Positions 16,396 to 24,189 of a stretch of 39,287 nucleotides of DNA are shown here, one piece after another. Each line of letters starts with the position of its first letter. Position 1 is the stretch's first letter. The position numbers were made by a program, and so were the translations under genes. The notes beneath the pieces were generated by a model, which worked only from the letters and a program-made list of their open reading frames with translations, did no database searches and was not told where the DNA came from. Origin of the DNA: Streptomyces sp. NRRL S-118 (GTDB taxonomy: Bacteria > Actinomycetota > Actinomycetes > Streptomycetales > Streptomycetaceae); contig NZ_KL591031.1 in assembly GCF_000716335.1 (NCBI RefSeq), forward strand, positions 1 to 39,287, given 5' to 3'.

Positions 16396-16423
16396 AAGCC
16401 CCGGGGCACTTGCCCCGGGGCTT
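16396..16423. repeat. Long G/C hairpin upstream of the ThrRS relic
   Basis: AAGCCCCGGGGCA / TGCCCCGGGGCTT forms a 13-bp inverted repeat with a 2-nt centre (practically a 4-nt loop). It lies 41 bases upstream of the ThrRS-type start on the minus strand. It may be a leftover terminator or a leader attenuator of that gene. Confidence 0.6.
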
Positions 16424-16661
16424 CGGATCAAGACATCTGTCAGGGCGCCGGGACACTTTCCGGCGTCGTCGTCACAGCAGCGCGATCGGTAGGTCATCGG
16501 GGTGTTGCCGCCGGGGCCCCGTCACCGACGTGTCCGTCCATACCCGTGAGGGCCTGGGTAGCCGCCGGGCACAACAGCCGCCCACGCAGGACGCTGAGCC
16601 GGGAACTCCGGCTGAGCGACTGTCTACACTGCTCGCGACGTACTGAGCCGCTGGAGGTGTG

Positions 16662-17057
16662 GTGAAGGTTCCCGCAGGGCTGGTCGGCGCCCGTGTCACA
16701 CGGCTCGCCTTCGACTACCAGGTCCGGATCACCTTCACTGATCATGAGTCCGACGGCCGCATCCGTCTCGAGGGCGAACTCGTCATCGAGACGCCGATCA
16801 CCGCCACCGATGCCGCCGGCATTCAGGCCATCCTCTTGCCCGGGACGGGAACGGCTCTGGCACCGCTCCTCGGTCTGTTCACCAAGGCCGTCGCCACAGC
16901 CGAGGTCACCGGGCCGGGCACCCTGAACCTCGGCTTTGACGACGGCACTCGACTCAGCGTCGATCCCGATCCCGACCACGAGTCCTGGAGCCTCACCGGC
17001 TCAGGACTCGAACCAGTCCTGGTTGGTCCAGGTGGCGAAACCGACTGGCAGCACTGA
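16662..17057 (+). CDS. Conserved hypothetical protein, DUF6188-like
   Basis: A 131-residue cytosolic protein with an N-terminal beta-rich motif AGLVGARVTRLAFDYQVRIT then FTDHESDGRIRLEGELVIET. The C-terminal half ends LNLGFDDGTRLSVDPDPDHE then SWSLTGSGLE. This pattern of a GxxVTRLxFDYQ start and an acidic Asp-rich end is typical of the small actinobacterial family I associate with DUF6188. Function is unknown. GTG 16662 is preferred to GTG 16659 because GGAGG at 16653-16657 is then 4 bases away. A TACACT -10-like box lies at about 16625. Two CRISPR-like repeats follow 14 bases after its stop. Confidence 0.65.
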   Translation: MKVPAGLVGARVTRLAFDYQVRITFTDHESDGRIRLEGELVIETPITATDAAGIQAILLPGTGTALAPLLGLFTKAVATAEVTGPGTLNLGFDDGTRLSVDPDPDHESWSLTGSGLEPVLVGPGGETDWQH

Positions 17058-17070
17058 CCACTTCACCGGC

Positions 17071-17160
17071 GCGGCCCCCGCACTCACGGGGATGGCCCCG
17101 CCACCTTCAAGGGAGGACCGGCCACGCGCCACTGCTCCCCGCGCCCGCGGGCATGGTCCC
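17071..17160 (+). CRISPR. Two-repeat type I-E CRISPR relic
   Basis: Two 29-nt units lie exactly 61 bp apart, at 17071-17099 and 17132-17160, flanking one 32-nt spacer (17100-17131). That is the geometry of type I-E arrays. Both carry the type I-E core: CCCCGC..., then GGG(G/C)ATGG(C/T)CCC. The second unit, beginning CTGCTCCCCGCGCCCGCGGG, is close to Streptomyces I-E repeats. The units match each other at 20 of 29 positions, so at least one is degenerate. No further repeat is seen one period up or down, and no cas genes are in the window. Confidence 0.5.
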
Positions 17161-17254
17161 GCCCTGGCCCGTGCCCATGTCGAACGTCCGGTGACCGTTC
17201 GGCGTGCAGCTGGACATACATCGTGATGATCCATGCCGAGCCGATCGACGGCGG

Positions 17255-18313
17255 TCAGGAATTCAGCCCGCAGGTGCCGTCGGAGTCGGTGTTGCCGCCG
17301 AAGTCGACGAACCTCGCGAGCACGGCACGGCAGTTGTCCGTGCCGTCCAGCCGGGAGTTGTCGGTGACGGTGGAGTTCTTCAGCCGGACGCTGCCGGGGC
17401 CGACCCGTACCGGCGGGGCGGGGGTGTAGCCGAGGGTGATGTTGATGCCGCCCCCGCCCTTCTCGGCGTAGTTGTCGGTCACCTTGGTGTCCACGAGGGT
17501 GACATCCCTGACTCCTCGTACGTCGATGCCGCCACCGTAGCCCGCGAGTTCGCCCGGCCGCGTGGGGTCGTACGGGTCGATGACCCGGTTGTCGGTGATC
17601 GTGGACCGTTCGACCAGGCCCGCAGAGTCGAACCGGATGCCACCGGCTTCGCCGGCCTCGTTGTGGTCCACGAGACTGTCACGCAGGGTGAAGGAGCTGA
17701 AGGGGATGTTCTGCACGGCGCCGCCGATCCTGCCGGTGTTCCTGGTGAGGCGCACCCGTTCCATGGTCAGCTGGGAGGAGTTCAGCGCGGCACCGCCGCC
17801 GTAGTAGTTGTAGAGCGACGCCGTGGGCTCGGAGCGGCCGCGGGTGATCGTGAGGTTCGAGATGGTCGCCGGCCGCATGACGGTGAACACCCGGTCGATC
17901 CCGCGCCCGTCGACGACTGTGGCGTCCGCCCCGGCCCCGGTGATCGTAGTGGGCGCGAAGATCTTGAGGTTGCCGTGTGCGGTATCGGCCAGGGTGTAGT
18001 CGGTGAAGGGCCGACCGAGCAGCGGTGGGATGCTGAGGCTGTAGTGGCCCGCGGGGAGGGTGATCGTCGAACCCGGGTGTGCGTTGGCCTCCATGACCGC
18101 CGCCCGCAGGGTGCATCCCCCCTTGGTCGACAGGCACTTCCCGTCCCGTGTTGACGCGTCCGGTGCGTCGATCACGCTGTCGACCACGATTCGCTGAGAT
18201 GGTGCCGCGTGCGCCTGGCCCGTGCCCGGAACCATCGTGGCGACACCGATGACTGCGGCCGCCGCGGCCATCACCCGACGTGCGTCCGCCGTTGTCTTCT
18301 TGGCTTTGGTCAT
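17255..18313 (-). CDS. Secreted CSLREA-domain parallel beta-helix protein
   Basis: A 352-residue exported protein. The signal peptide (residues 1-37) has a KAKK basic start and VMAAAAAVIGVATMV core, ending QAHAA. A CSLREA motif follows at about 45-80 (VDSVIDAPDASTRDGKCLST, then KGGCTLRAAVMEANA). Residues 85-352 form a right-handed beta-helix of polymorphic repeats (TTITGAGADATVVDGRGIDR, ATISNLTITRGR, SQLTMERVRLTRNTGRIGGA, VERSTITDNRV, VTLVDTKVTDNYAEKGGGGI). Such proteins are extracellular, often surface-associated, and resemble polysaccharide lyases without a clear active site. It is monocistronic. AT-rich promoter DNA lies upstream at about 18345-18395. Confidence 0.88.
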   Translation of the reverse strand: MTKAKKTTADARRVMAAAAAVIGVATMVPGTGQAHAAPSQRIVVDSVIDAPDASTRDGKCLSTKGGCTLRAAVMEANAHPGSTITLPAGHYSLSIPPLLGRPFTDYTLADTAHGNLKIFAPTTITGAGADATVVDGRGIDRVFTVMRPATISNLTITRGRSEPTASLYNYYGGGAALNSSQLTMERVRLTRNTGRIGGAVQNIPFSSFTLRDSLVDHNEAGEAGGIRFDSAGLVERSTITDNRVIDPYDPTRPGELAGYGGGIDVRGVRDVTLVDTKVTDNYAEKGGGGINITLGYTPAPPVRVGPGSVRLKNSTVTDNSRLDGTDNCRAVLARFVDFGGNTDSDGTCGLNS

Positions 18314-19047
18314 GCCCGGAAGCTAGCCCCAAGCCTTACCGGCCAGTAGGACTTACTTCACATAGTGGAATAATGACCTGATATACCTCATAGCGCCGTC
18401 CTGAGGGGAGGACGGCGGCTTGATCCGGATGCCCGTACTTCCCGATCCGACACCTCTGTTGGCGTGGATCACGCCAGGAGGGCAGGAGGCTGCGCCGACA
18501 GCGGCGGCAGGCGGCCTCTGACGTCCGGGTCCCGGGCCCCATGCGACTGGGACACCGTGACCGGGACGGCCCCCTTGCGCCGCGCCGCGGCGCGGTGGCG
18601 GGGTGCGGGAGCGGCTGCGTGTGTCCGCGGCGTCCGCGGCGCCGGCGGCCGGGGGCGGGATCCCCTCGGCCGGGCCGGACCGTGCCCGTCGGTCGCCGTT
18701 CTGAGGTCCCGCCGTGCGGGGTCGCCTGTTGTCCGGCGCAGCCCGGACGCCGCTACCGTGCCGCTGTCAGGCCGCCGCTCCGAAGCTGCGGCCGTCCGGC
18801 CGTCCCCTAGTCCGGCCGCCGCGCAGCGCCGCCGTTCCGTCGTCCACCCGGTCGTGGTCGTGTCCGCCGTCCGCCGTCCGCCGTCCGTCGGCCGGTCCGT
18901 CGGCCGGTCGGTGGGCGTCTGCCACCGTCCGAACCGCGCCGCTCCCGGACTCGGCAGCCGTCCCGGCGCTGGCCTGTCCGCCGTGCCGCCTTATGGTATG
19001 CCTGGCCGCCGGGTCTCGCTGGGCGCGCGGCTGCCAGAATCGTCGGC
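18314..19047. other. Long A-poor/T-rich spacer with one hairpin
   Basis: No gene is supported. The promoter region of the beta-helix gene is at the left edge. A hairpin GCCGTCCT/AGGACGGC lies at 18395-18416. From about 18560 to 19020 the + strand is extreme: 10 T to 2 A in 18661-18720 and 12 T to 1 A in 18841-18900. Short tandem words such as CCGTCCG and GGCCGGTCCGTC recur. Confidence 0.6.
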
Positions 19048-19494
19048 ATGCCGCTGTGCGATTACTTCTCCGCCCCTGACGATCAGGCCGCCGTTGCGGT
19101 TCTCGGGACTCCTGGAGGGCCGGGGCAGGCCGAACTCGACGTGGTCTTCCTCAAGAACATCGATCCGGTCGTCGCGATGGCCCAGCTCGAAGCCGTCATG
19201 ACCGGCTGCAGCTATGAGGAGGCCGGCGAACGCCCGCGCTCCGGACAGCTGCTGTCCGAGCCGGAGGACGGCCCGCCGTTCGTGGTCAGCCTGACAGACA
19301 CGCTGATCGATGCCCTCGCCACGGCATCGGCGGACGACCTCGTCCGCTGTGCCGAAGCGTGGTCGATGACCGACGAGCTCCGGCAGGTCGGCATCACCGG
19401 CGAGGCCACGGCCGATGTCCTGGAAGCCCTGGCCGGACTGGCTCAGCGCGCTCGGGTTTCCGGTTGGCGGCTGTATTGCTGGTGGGCCCTGTGA
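19048..19494 (+). CDS. Conserved hypothetical protein of Streptomyces
   Basis: A 148-residue acidic cytosolic protein: MPLCDYFSAPDDQAAVAVLG at the start, then VFLKNIDPVVAMAQLEAVMT, VVSLTDTLIDALATASADDL and RLYCWWAL at the end. I recognise the general pattern as a small protein family common in Streptomyces but know no function. It has mixed alpha/beta composition, no signal peptide and no membrane segment. The ATG at 19048 has no strong ribosome site (CAGAATCGTCGGC). The complete ending in CWWAL and natural codon use argue that it is real. Confidence 0.75.
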   Translation: MPLCDYFSAPDDQAAVAVLGTPGGPGQAELDVVFLKNIDPVVAMAQLEAVMTGCSYEEAGERPRSGQLLSEPEDGPPFVVSLTDTLIDALATASADDLVRCAEAWSMTDELRQVGITGEATADVLEALAGLAQRARVSGWRLYCWWAL

Positions 19495-19635
19495 CTTACC
19501 GGCGTCCGGTGCCGTGCGCTGCCGCCCCGCTGTCCGGCGCCGCCCGGTTGCTGCTGCCTGCCGTCGCTGGCGCCGTCGAGTCCGTCGGTGTGCGGCGCTG
19601 GCCACGTCGGAGTCGTACAGGCGCCCTGGAGGTGC

Positions 19636-20031
19636 TCAGTGGCCACTGCTGTGCGGGAGCACGGGACGTGGCAGGGGCTGACGCCAGTCGCCCAGCGTCG
19701 CGAGGAGGAACTGGCGGGCGAGAGGACGTACGTCGTCCCAGGCTGGATCCGTGGCCAGGGCGTTGTCCCAAGTGCCGGCGCGGCAGGCGGCATCGATCTC
19801 ACTGAGACGACGGCCTATGGCTTGAAGACCACTCAGGTCTGCGGATTCGAAGGCTTCTCTCTCCGCGAGTCCTTCGGAGATGCGGCAGAGGAGTTCCACC
19901 TCATCAATGACGGACTCCGTCTCCAGCTGACACTCGCCCAACCAGGCGAGCTGATCCTGGACGTCGGCTGCCAGGAGTGCCATGAATCGCAGTGTCCACG
20001 TACGCAGGTGCGCGTCGCCGAGATGGTTCAT
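19636..20031 (-). CDS. Hypothetical protein
   Basis: A helical, acidic 131-residue protein starting at ATG 20031: MNHLGDAHLRTWTLRFMALL, AADVQDQLAWLGECQLETES, VIDEVELLCRISEGLAE, and ending near LARQFLLATLGDWRQPLPRP. It has the amphipathic repeat structure of small cytosolic helical-bundle proteins, with no known domain recognised. The frame is open for 660 bases upstream, but that part is Arg/Gly/Pro-rich and does not look coding. The start is therefore placed where normal composition begins, and it could lie a little upstream. Confidence 0.6.
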   Translation of the reverse strand: MNHLGDAHLRTWTLRFMALLAADVQDQLAWLGECQLETESVIDEVELLCRISEGLAEREAFESADLSGLQAIGRRLSEIDAACRAGTWDNALATDPAWDDVRPLARQFLLATLGDWRQPLPRPVLPHSSGH

Positions 20032-20733
20032 CCATGCAGGATCGCACCCCGCTCCCGCCGGACCGTGTTCGATGGCACGGAAGGGTGCAACGGCCGGCGC
20101 GACTCCCGGAGGTCGAAGCGCGAGTTCTGCTGGCGCGATCGAACCGTGCCAGACGGCGCTGCCTCGCGAAGTGGTGAACGCCTGCTGTCCGGTTTCACGC
20201 TGTGGCCCGATCGCTGTGGGGCGGTGAGGAGCCGTCATAGCTGATCGTCGAGGACGAAGGGCCGGCTCTGCCACTGCCCAGTGAACAGTTCCTACGGACT
20301 CGCGGCGTCGGCACACTGCTTGGCGGTGCGGTGGCTCATCCCGAGCTGCCGGTCTGCCGCCGTCCGCCTTCACGCCGTCCGGCGCCGCCCTCCATCCGCC
20401 GCGGTCTGCCGGAGGGGAGCCGCGTCCTCCGCCGTGTCTCCGCTCTGCCGCCCCGCAGCCGCCGTCGGGCCGTCGCCTGCCGCCGGGGTGGTCGCCCGTC
20501 GGCTGGAGGCTGCTGGCCCGTGTCGTGGTGCTGCCGCCTGCCGCCTGCCGTTCCCCGTGCCGCCCACTGTCGGTTCCGGCGCCGGGACTTGTGCCGTCTT
20601 GAGGCCCTCGGATGTGAAGCCGCCGGGTCGCGGCCGTACAGATACCGGCCGCGACGCGGCACGCGCGCGGCCGGATCGAGCTTGCGACGTCCACTGCTGG
20701 TGGAGGCCGGACCCGGGCGGCACCCGCCGTCCA
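20032..20733. other. A-poor/T-rich spacer, no gene seen
   Basis: No gene is supported. The right part (20300-20600) shows the same T-over-A bias (9 T to 3 A in 20401-20460) and CCGCCGTC-type words as the other spacers. Confidence 0.45.
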
Positions 20734-21576
20734 TTACCCGAGCGTGAGCATCGCCTCGGTGACCTCGCCGACCGCTGCATCGGGGATGGCAGTGGCGGCC
20801 TCCTTGAGGACGAGCAGCCGTGCACCGGGGATCTCGCGCGCGATCGCCTCGCCGTTGCCGACGGGGAAGAACGGGTCGCGGCGGCCGTGGACGACGAGCG
20901 TGGGGACCTCGATCCCGGGCAGGCGCTCGCGCCAGCGTGGTTGGCAGTCGAGCCTGGAAAACACCATGCCCATCTGGTTGGCCATCTGGACCGGTTGTGC
21001 GGTGCCGGGTGTGCGGTCCCAGACGCGCGCAGCGATTGCGCGCGCGGCGACGGGGTCGTTGCCGAGGATCTCCGCGCAGGCGGCGGCGAACTCCGCAACC
21101 CTCTCGCGGTCGGTCCAATCGGGCATCGGACGCGCGAAGAGCCGGCTCATCGTCGCCTGGTCATGGTCGGGGAGGTCATGGTCGGGCGGGCCGGGGGCAA
21201 CCGCGCGGGTGCCGACCAGGGTGAGCGCCGAGAACGCGTTCGGATGGTCGAGCACGGCCACCTGGGCGACCATCCCGCCGACCCCGATCCCCGCCAGGTG
21301 CGCAGGTCCCCCGCCGAGCGCGTCAGCAAGGGCCGCCGTGTCGGCGGCGAGGTCGCGCAGGGTGTAGGCGGGGTCCTCCGGATCCGTCGTCGTCGACTCC
21401 CCGCTGTCGCGCAGGTCGTAGCGCACCACACGGCGCCCGCCGGCGGCGAGGCGCTCGCACAGCGCGTCGGGCCAGGAGAGCATCGTCGGCCCGCCCGCGA
21501 GCAGGACGAGTGGAGCGTCGTCGTCACCGAACGACTCGATGCCCAAGGCGATCTCATTGGCGTTGACAGTGGTCAT
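20734..21576 (-). CDS. Alpha/beta-hydrolase-fold protein lacking catalytic Ser and His
   Basis: A 280-residue alpha/beta hydrolase by fold: LVLLAGGPTMLSWPDALCER (oxyanion region), VVRYDLRDSGES, TLRDLAADTAALADALGGGP, the nucleophile elbow HLAGIGVGGMVAQVAV, and TLVVHGRRDPFFPVGNGEAI (acid Asp). The elbow G96-I-G98-V-G100 has Gly where Ser should be. The loop that usually carries the catalytic His (xGxGHxLP) reads KEAATAIPDAA. The fold is kept but the triad is gone, so it cannot act as a normal hydrolase. The frame is otherwise intact. It lies 5 bases after the stop of the broken reductase gene, in one operon. It may be a pseudoenzyme, a ligand-binding protein or an early stage of decay. Confidence 0.85.
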   Translation of the reverse strand: MTTVNANEIALGIESFGDDDAPLVLLAGGPTMLSWPDALCERLAAGGRRVVRYDLRDSGESTTTDPEDPAYTLRDLAADTAALADALGGGPAHLAGIGVGGMVAQVAVLDHPNAFSALTLVGTRAVAPGPPDHDLPDHDQATMSRLFARPMPDWTDRERVAEFAAACAEILGNDPVAARAIAARVWDRTPGTAQPVQMANQMGMVFSRLDCQPRWRERLPGIEVPTLVVHGRRDPFFPVGNGEAIAREIPGARLLVLKEAATAIPDAAVGEVTEAMLTLG

Positions 21577-21581
21577 CGGAT

Positions 21582-22144
21582 CACCGGAAGACGTCGTAGG
21601 TCAGGCGCGTCGCGATCGATGTCGAGAGTACGCTGCGCTGCACCAGCGTGCGCGGCGCTCCGCCGGCGAACAGTGGTGTCCGCGTCGACCGCCGAGCCGA
21701 TCGTGGCACCGCCGCCCATGAGCATGACGTCGAAGTCCTTGCCGCTGTCCGACGAAGCCGCCTCGGCCCGCTCGCGCACGGTGGTGACAGCGTCGGGCAG
21801 ACCTGTGGTGACGAACGTCCAGTCGAGGGCGGCCGTTCGTACCGACTCCGGCGGCGAACTCGTCACGAGGACGAAGGCGGGCTTGCCGACCTCGCCGGCG
21901 CCGTAGCCGGAAGGGTCGTCCCAGCCTCTCGTCCCGTCGACCACGTCGAAGAGGTGACGGCCGAGGACGACGGCGCCCGAGCGGGTGATTCCCTCGCGCA
22001 GGACCCGGCGGTCGTCGGGGTCGTCGGAAAACGCCCACGTGTGCAGGGCCTCGCCGCCGGTGCCCAGACCGTTGTCCGAGTGGGGGTCGGGCCCGTGACG
22101 AAGCCGTCGAGAGAGACCGAGACGTCAGCGATGATTCGAGTCAT
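21582..22144 (-). pseudogene. Dihydrofolate-reductase-like (RibD C-terminal) protein, broken
   Basis: ATG 22144 starts MTRIIADVSVSLDGFVTGP, the hallmark of RibD-C/DHFR-like reductases. After GP one base is missing at about 22093, and the next frame continues DPHSDNGLGTGGEALHTWAF, then DDRRVLREGITRSGAVVLG-type sequence, GWDDPSGYGAGEVGKPAFVL and DVMLMGGGATIGSAVDA. About 60 bases that should encode the GLVDEL...LLGGG strand are then deleted. A third frame gives FAGGAPRTLVQRSVLSTSIA and TRLTYDVFR, ending with TGA at 21582-21584. The enzyme would use NAD(P)H to reduce a pteridine- or pyrimidine-like substrate. It is first gene of an operon with the pseudo-hydrolase. Confidence 0.8.
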
Positions 22145-22453
22145 GCCTGGGCAGACTCGACCCGCTGCCCAAACTCATCGCTCACGCATGAAGCGTGTGG
22201 TGTGGGGTCTCTCGGGTCGGTGTCGGTGGTGGTGAGTGCCGGTAGCCGGGGGAGTGGCGCACCGTGCTTCCGCGAGCGGCCTCTCCCGGGTCGGGGAATC
22301 CCGCCCTGATCGGATCGTCGCACGGTGTCGATCCTTCGGCCTTGTCATTCACCGCCGGGTTGACCATGACGCTCCGACGCGGACTGGGCGCCATCGCCCG
22401 CACTTCGTCGAAGGACGGTGGGAGGGTGAGCCCTACGACGGGACCGTGCTCGA

Positions 22454-22640
22454 TGTCCGTTCTGTTCGCCGCTCCGATGAAGACCCGTGTCGCGTCCGGC
22501 GGGCTGGCTCCTGGAGCCGAAGTTCGACAGCTGCAGGTGTCTGCTGTTCATTTCGTCCCGGCCAGGCTGCCCCCCCGCTGCTGCAGTCACGGCGCGGCTC
22601 ACCGTTCCAGCGGGCCACCCCGACCACGTCTCGCGCGTCT
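22454..22640 (+). pseudogene. ATP-dependent DNA ligase N-terminal scrap
   Basis: Within 190 bases, three frames give SVLFAAPMKTRVA, then PAGWLLEPKFDSCRCLLF, then FRPGQAAPPLLQSRRGSPFQ. This order matches the adenylation-domain start of LigC/LigD-type ligases, where EPK(F/W)DG holds the adenylated lysine and is followed by RxLLF and LLQSRxG. The aspartate is followed by Ser instead of Gly, and the rest of the gene is absent. It is a remnant only. Confidence 0.5.
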
Positions 22641-22686
22641 CACTGTGCCGGGGCCTTCGGACGGGAGCCTTCGCCCTGGCGAGGGC

Positions 22687-23097
22687 TCACGGTGATCCAT
22701 CGGCGGCTCGGCGGAACCGCTCGAACTCTGAATCGCCTGACGGCAGCAGGCCGGCCCTCACCATTGCCATGCCGAGCTCCAGCTCGCGATCCTCGTTGGC
22801 GCACTCCAGGCCGCACTGAATGATCTCGGCGACCATCTCGGTGGTACCGGCCAGGAAGATCGTCCCGCTGTCCGACTGGTAGAACCACGCCTCGTAGACG
22901 GGCGACCCGTCGACCACCACGTCCCAGAGCTCGCAGAAGTTCAGCACGGCTTCGTCCTGGGGATCCGAGGAGAGGCGGCGGTCGGCCGGGAGGTCCTCGT
23001 CGTCGTAAGCGGCACCGCACAGTGCGACCTGCTCGACCTGGATGGGATTGAGCTGAGTCACCGAAGTGATCCGTCGTCTGTTGGTGAAGTCCGCCAT
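22687..23097 (-). CDS. Hypothetical protein
   Basis: A 136-residue acidic cytosolic protein: MADFTNRRRITSVTQLNPIQ, VEQVALCGAAYDDEDLPADR, VLNFCELWDVVVDGSPVYEA, WFYQSDSGTIFLAGTTEMVA and EIIQCGLECANEDRELELGM. Beta strands followed by a C-terminal helix are suggested. The size, acidity and WFYQSDSGTIF strand recall small immunity-type proteins, but I cannot name a family. The frame is intact, with a clear ATG at 23097 and a weak upstream purine tract. It is monocistronic. Confidence 0.7.
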   Translation of the reverse strand: MADFTNRRRITSVTQLNPIQVEQVALCGAAYDDEDLPADRRLSSDPQDEAVLNFCELWDVVVDGSPVYEAWFYQSDSGTIFLAGTTEMVAEIIQCGLECANEDRELELGMAMVRAGLLPSGDSEFERFRRAADGSP

Positions 23098-23139
23098 GTG
23101 TGAACGCTAACAGGCCCCACTGACTGCCGTTCCGGGTCC

Positions 23140-23219
23140 GGGGACCGTTCCGTGGAGGCTGCTGGAGGTGCGGACTACTCGAAGCGCCGGCCGGAGCAAG
23201 CTGTGGGGACCGTTCCGTG
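23140..23219 (+). repeat. 15-bp direct repeat pair
   Basis: GGGGACCGTTCCGTG occurs exactly at 23140-23154 and 23205-23219, 65 bp apart. It sits in the upstream region of the minus-strand hypothetical gene and just before the CRISPR-like unit at 23255. Confidence 0.7.
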
Positions 23220-23254
23220 AGCCGTGAATCCGCCGCCGCGCTGGACAAGGCGTT

Positions 23255-23331
23255 CTGTTCCTCGTGCCTGCGGGGATGATCCCTGGGGCCCTTTTCGTCT
23301 TGGGTGACTGGGCTGCTCCCCGCGCCTGCGG
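23255..23331 (+). CRISPR. Degenerate type I-E-like repeat pair
   Basis: Positions 23255-23283 end in TGCCTGCGGGGATGATCCC, the 3' two thirds of a Streptomyces type I-E repeat with an eroded 5' part. Positions 23313-23331 read CTGCTCCCCGCGCCTGCGG, the 5' two thirds of the same repeat, then diverge. The intact halves overlap in CGCCTGCGG-type sequence and together rebuild one consensus repeat. The period is 58 bp instead of 61, so at least one small deletion has occurred. This is a relic, not an array. Confidence 0.45.
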
Positions 23332-23622
23332 AAGTCCGCCGTGGTGCGCGCGGCTTGCCGTCGGGCTTGTACTGTCCCGCTGTCCCGCTGTCGCGCTGTC
23401 CGGGCCTGTGCTGCAACCGCGCACCGGGGCCGTTGCCCCGCCGGTCGGGGTGCCGTCCTGCCGCTGCGGCCGCTGGCCCCGCCCGCTTACGGCCGGGCTG
23501 GTGCTGTTGCGTTCCGCGTTACTGGGCTGCTGCCCATGCTGCTGTCTGTGGTGCTGTCGTCGGTGACTCGTGTGGGGCGGGGTGCTCGTGGCGGCGGGCG
23601 CAGGCAGGGGCGTGGGCGGACG
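23332..23622. other. A-poor/T-rich spacer
   Basis: No gene. On the + strand T again exceeds A about threefold (9 T, 3 A in 23401-23460), with repeated GCTGTC/GCTGCTG words. Confidence 0.45.
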
Positions 23623-23919
23623 TTACGAGTTCCGGCGTGGTGACTGGTGTGGCGCTGTTCGCTTGCATCGGGTGCGTCCCAGCGTCTGGCTCTTCCACTG
23701 GGACAGCGCGGTCCTGGTGCTCCCACGCCATACCGAGGGTGAGATCCGTACACGCTGCCCGCCGCTGGTGATCAGCGTGTTGACCGGAGCCAGAGGATCA
23801 CCGGCCATCGCCTTGGCCAGCAGCACGGCGGCCGCCAGCGGCAACAGGGCGGCGGCGAGGGCCGCACTCGTGGTGGTGATGTGCTGTCTGCTCACGCGCC
23901 GCGGCCTGTAAGTGATCAT
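23623..23919 (-). CDS. Possible small membrane protein
   Basis: The frame from ATG 23919 gives MITYRPRRVSRQHITTTSAA, then LAAALLPLAAAVLLAKAM, one good membrane helix after a basic N-terminus, followed by LAPVNTLITSGGQRVRI. It continues to a stop at 23623 with an increasingly unnatural Arg/Ser-rich tail, so the C-terminus may be frameshifted. No ribosome site is visible. Weak call. Confidence 0.3.
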   Translation of the reverse strand: MITYRPRRVSRQHITTTSAALAAALLPLAAAVLLAKAMAGDPLAPVNTLITSGGQRVRISPSVWRGSTRTALSQWKSQTLGRTRCKRTAPHQSPRRNS

Positions 23920-24189
23920 GGTGTCTATTTCATCAGCGGTGCGGTGGGCCGCCATCGGACGTCGTACTCAAATGTTCCTCTCCCTGTACTCAGGCCCCGA
24001 GGGGGCACAGCCGCCGCTGGACGGCCTGCTGGTGCCGCCCGGGGCGCGAGGTACCGGGCAGCGTCCTGCGGCCGTGTCGTATCCCCGCCGTTCCGCGTCC
24101 GCCTGGCGTCGTCACCTGGCCCTGCTGTTTCGTCGGGCGCACCGCCGCATGGTGGCTGCGTAGCTGAGAGGCACGACGATGGGAAAGTC

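Noticed and set aside
16396..16423. T-box riboswitch ahead of the ThrRS relic
   Set aside because: Only a simple G/C hairpin is seen; no T-box sequence, stem I or antiterminator pairing could be found.
17204..18154. 316-residue plus-strand open frame
   Set aside because: It is a shadow of the beta-helix gene on the other strand, with Gly/Val/Arg-rich sequence and no motif.
18841..18912. Tandem CCGTCCG/GGCCGGTCCGTC words as a satellite or origin element
   Set aside because: Units are short and irregular; they fit the general composition of the spacer class.
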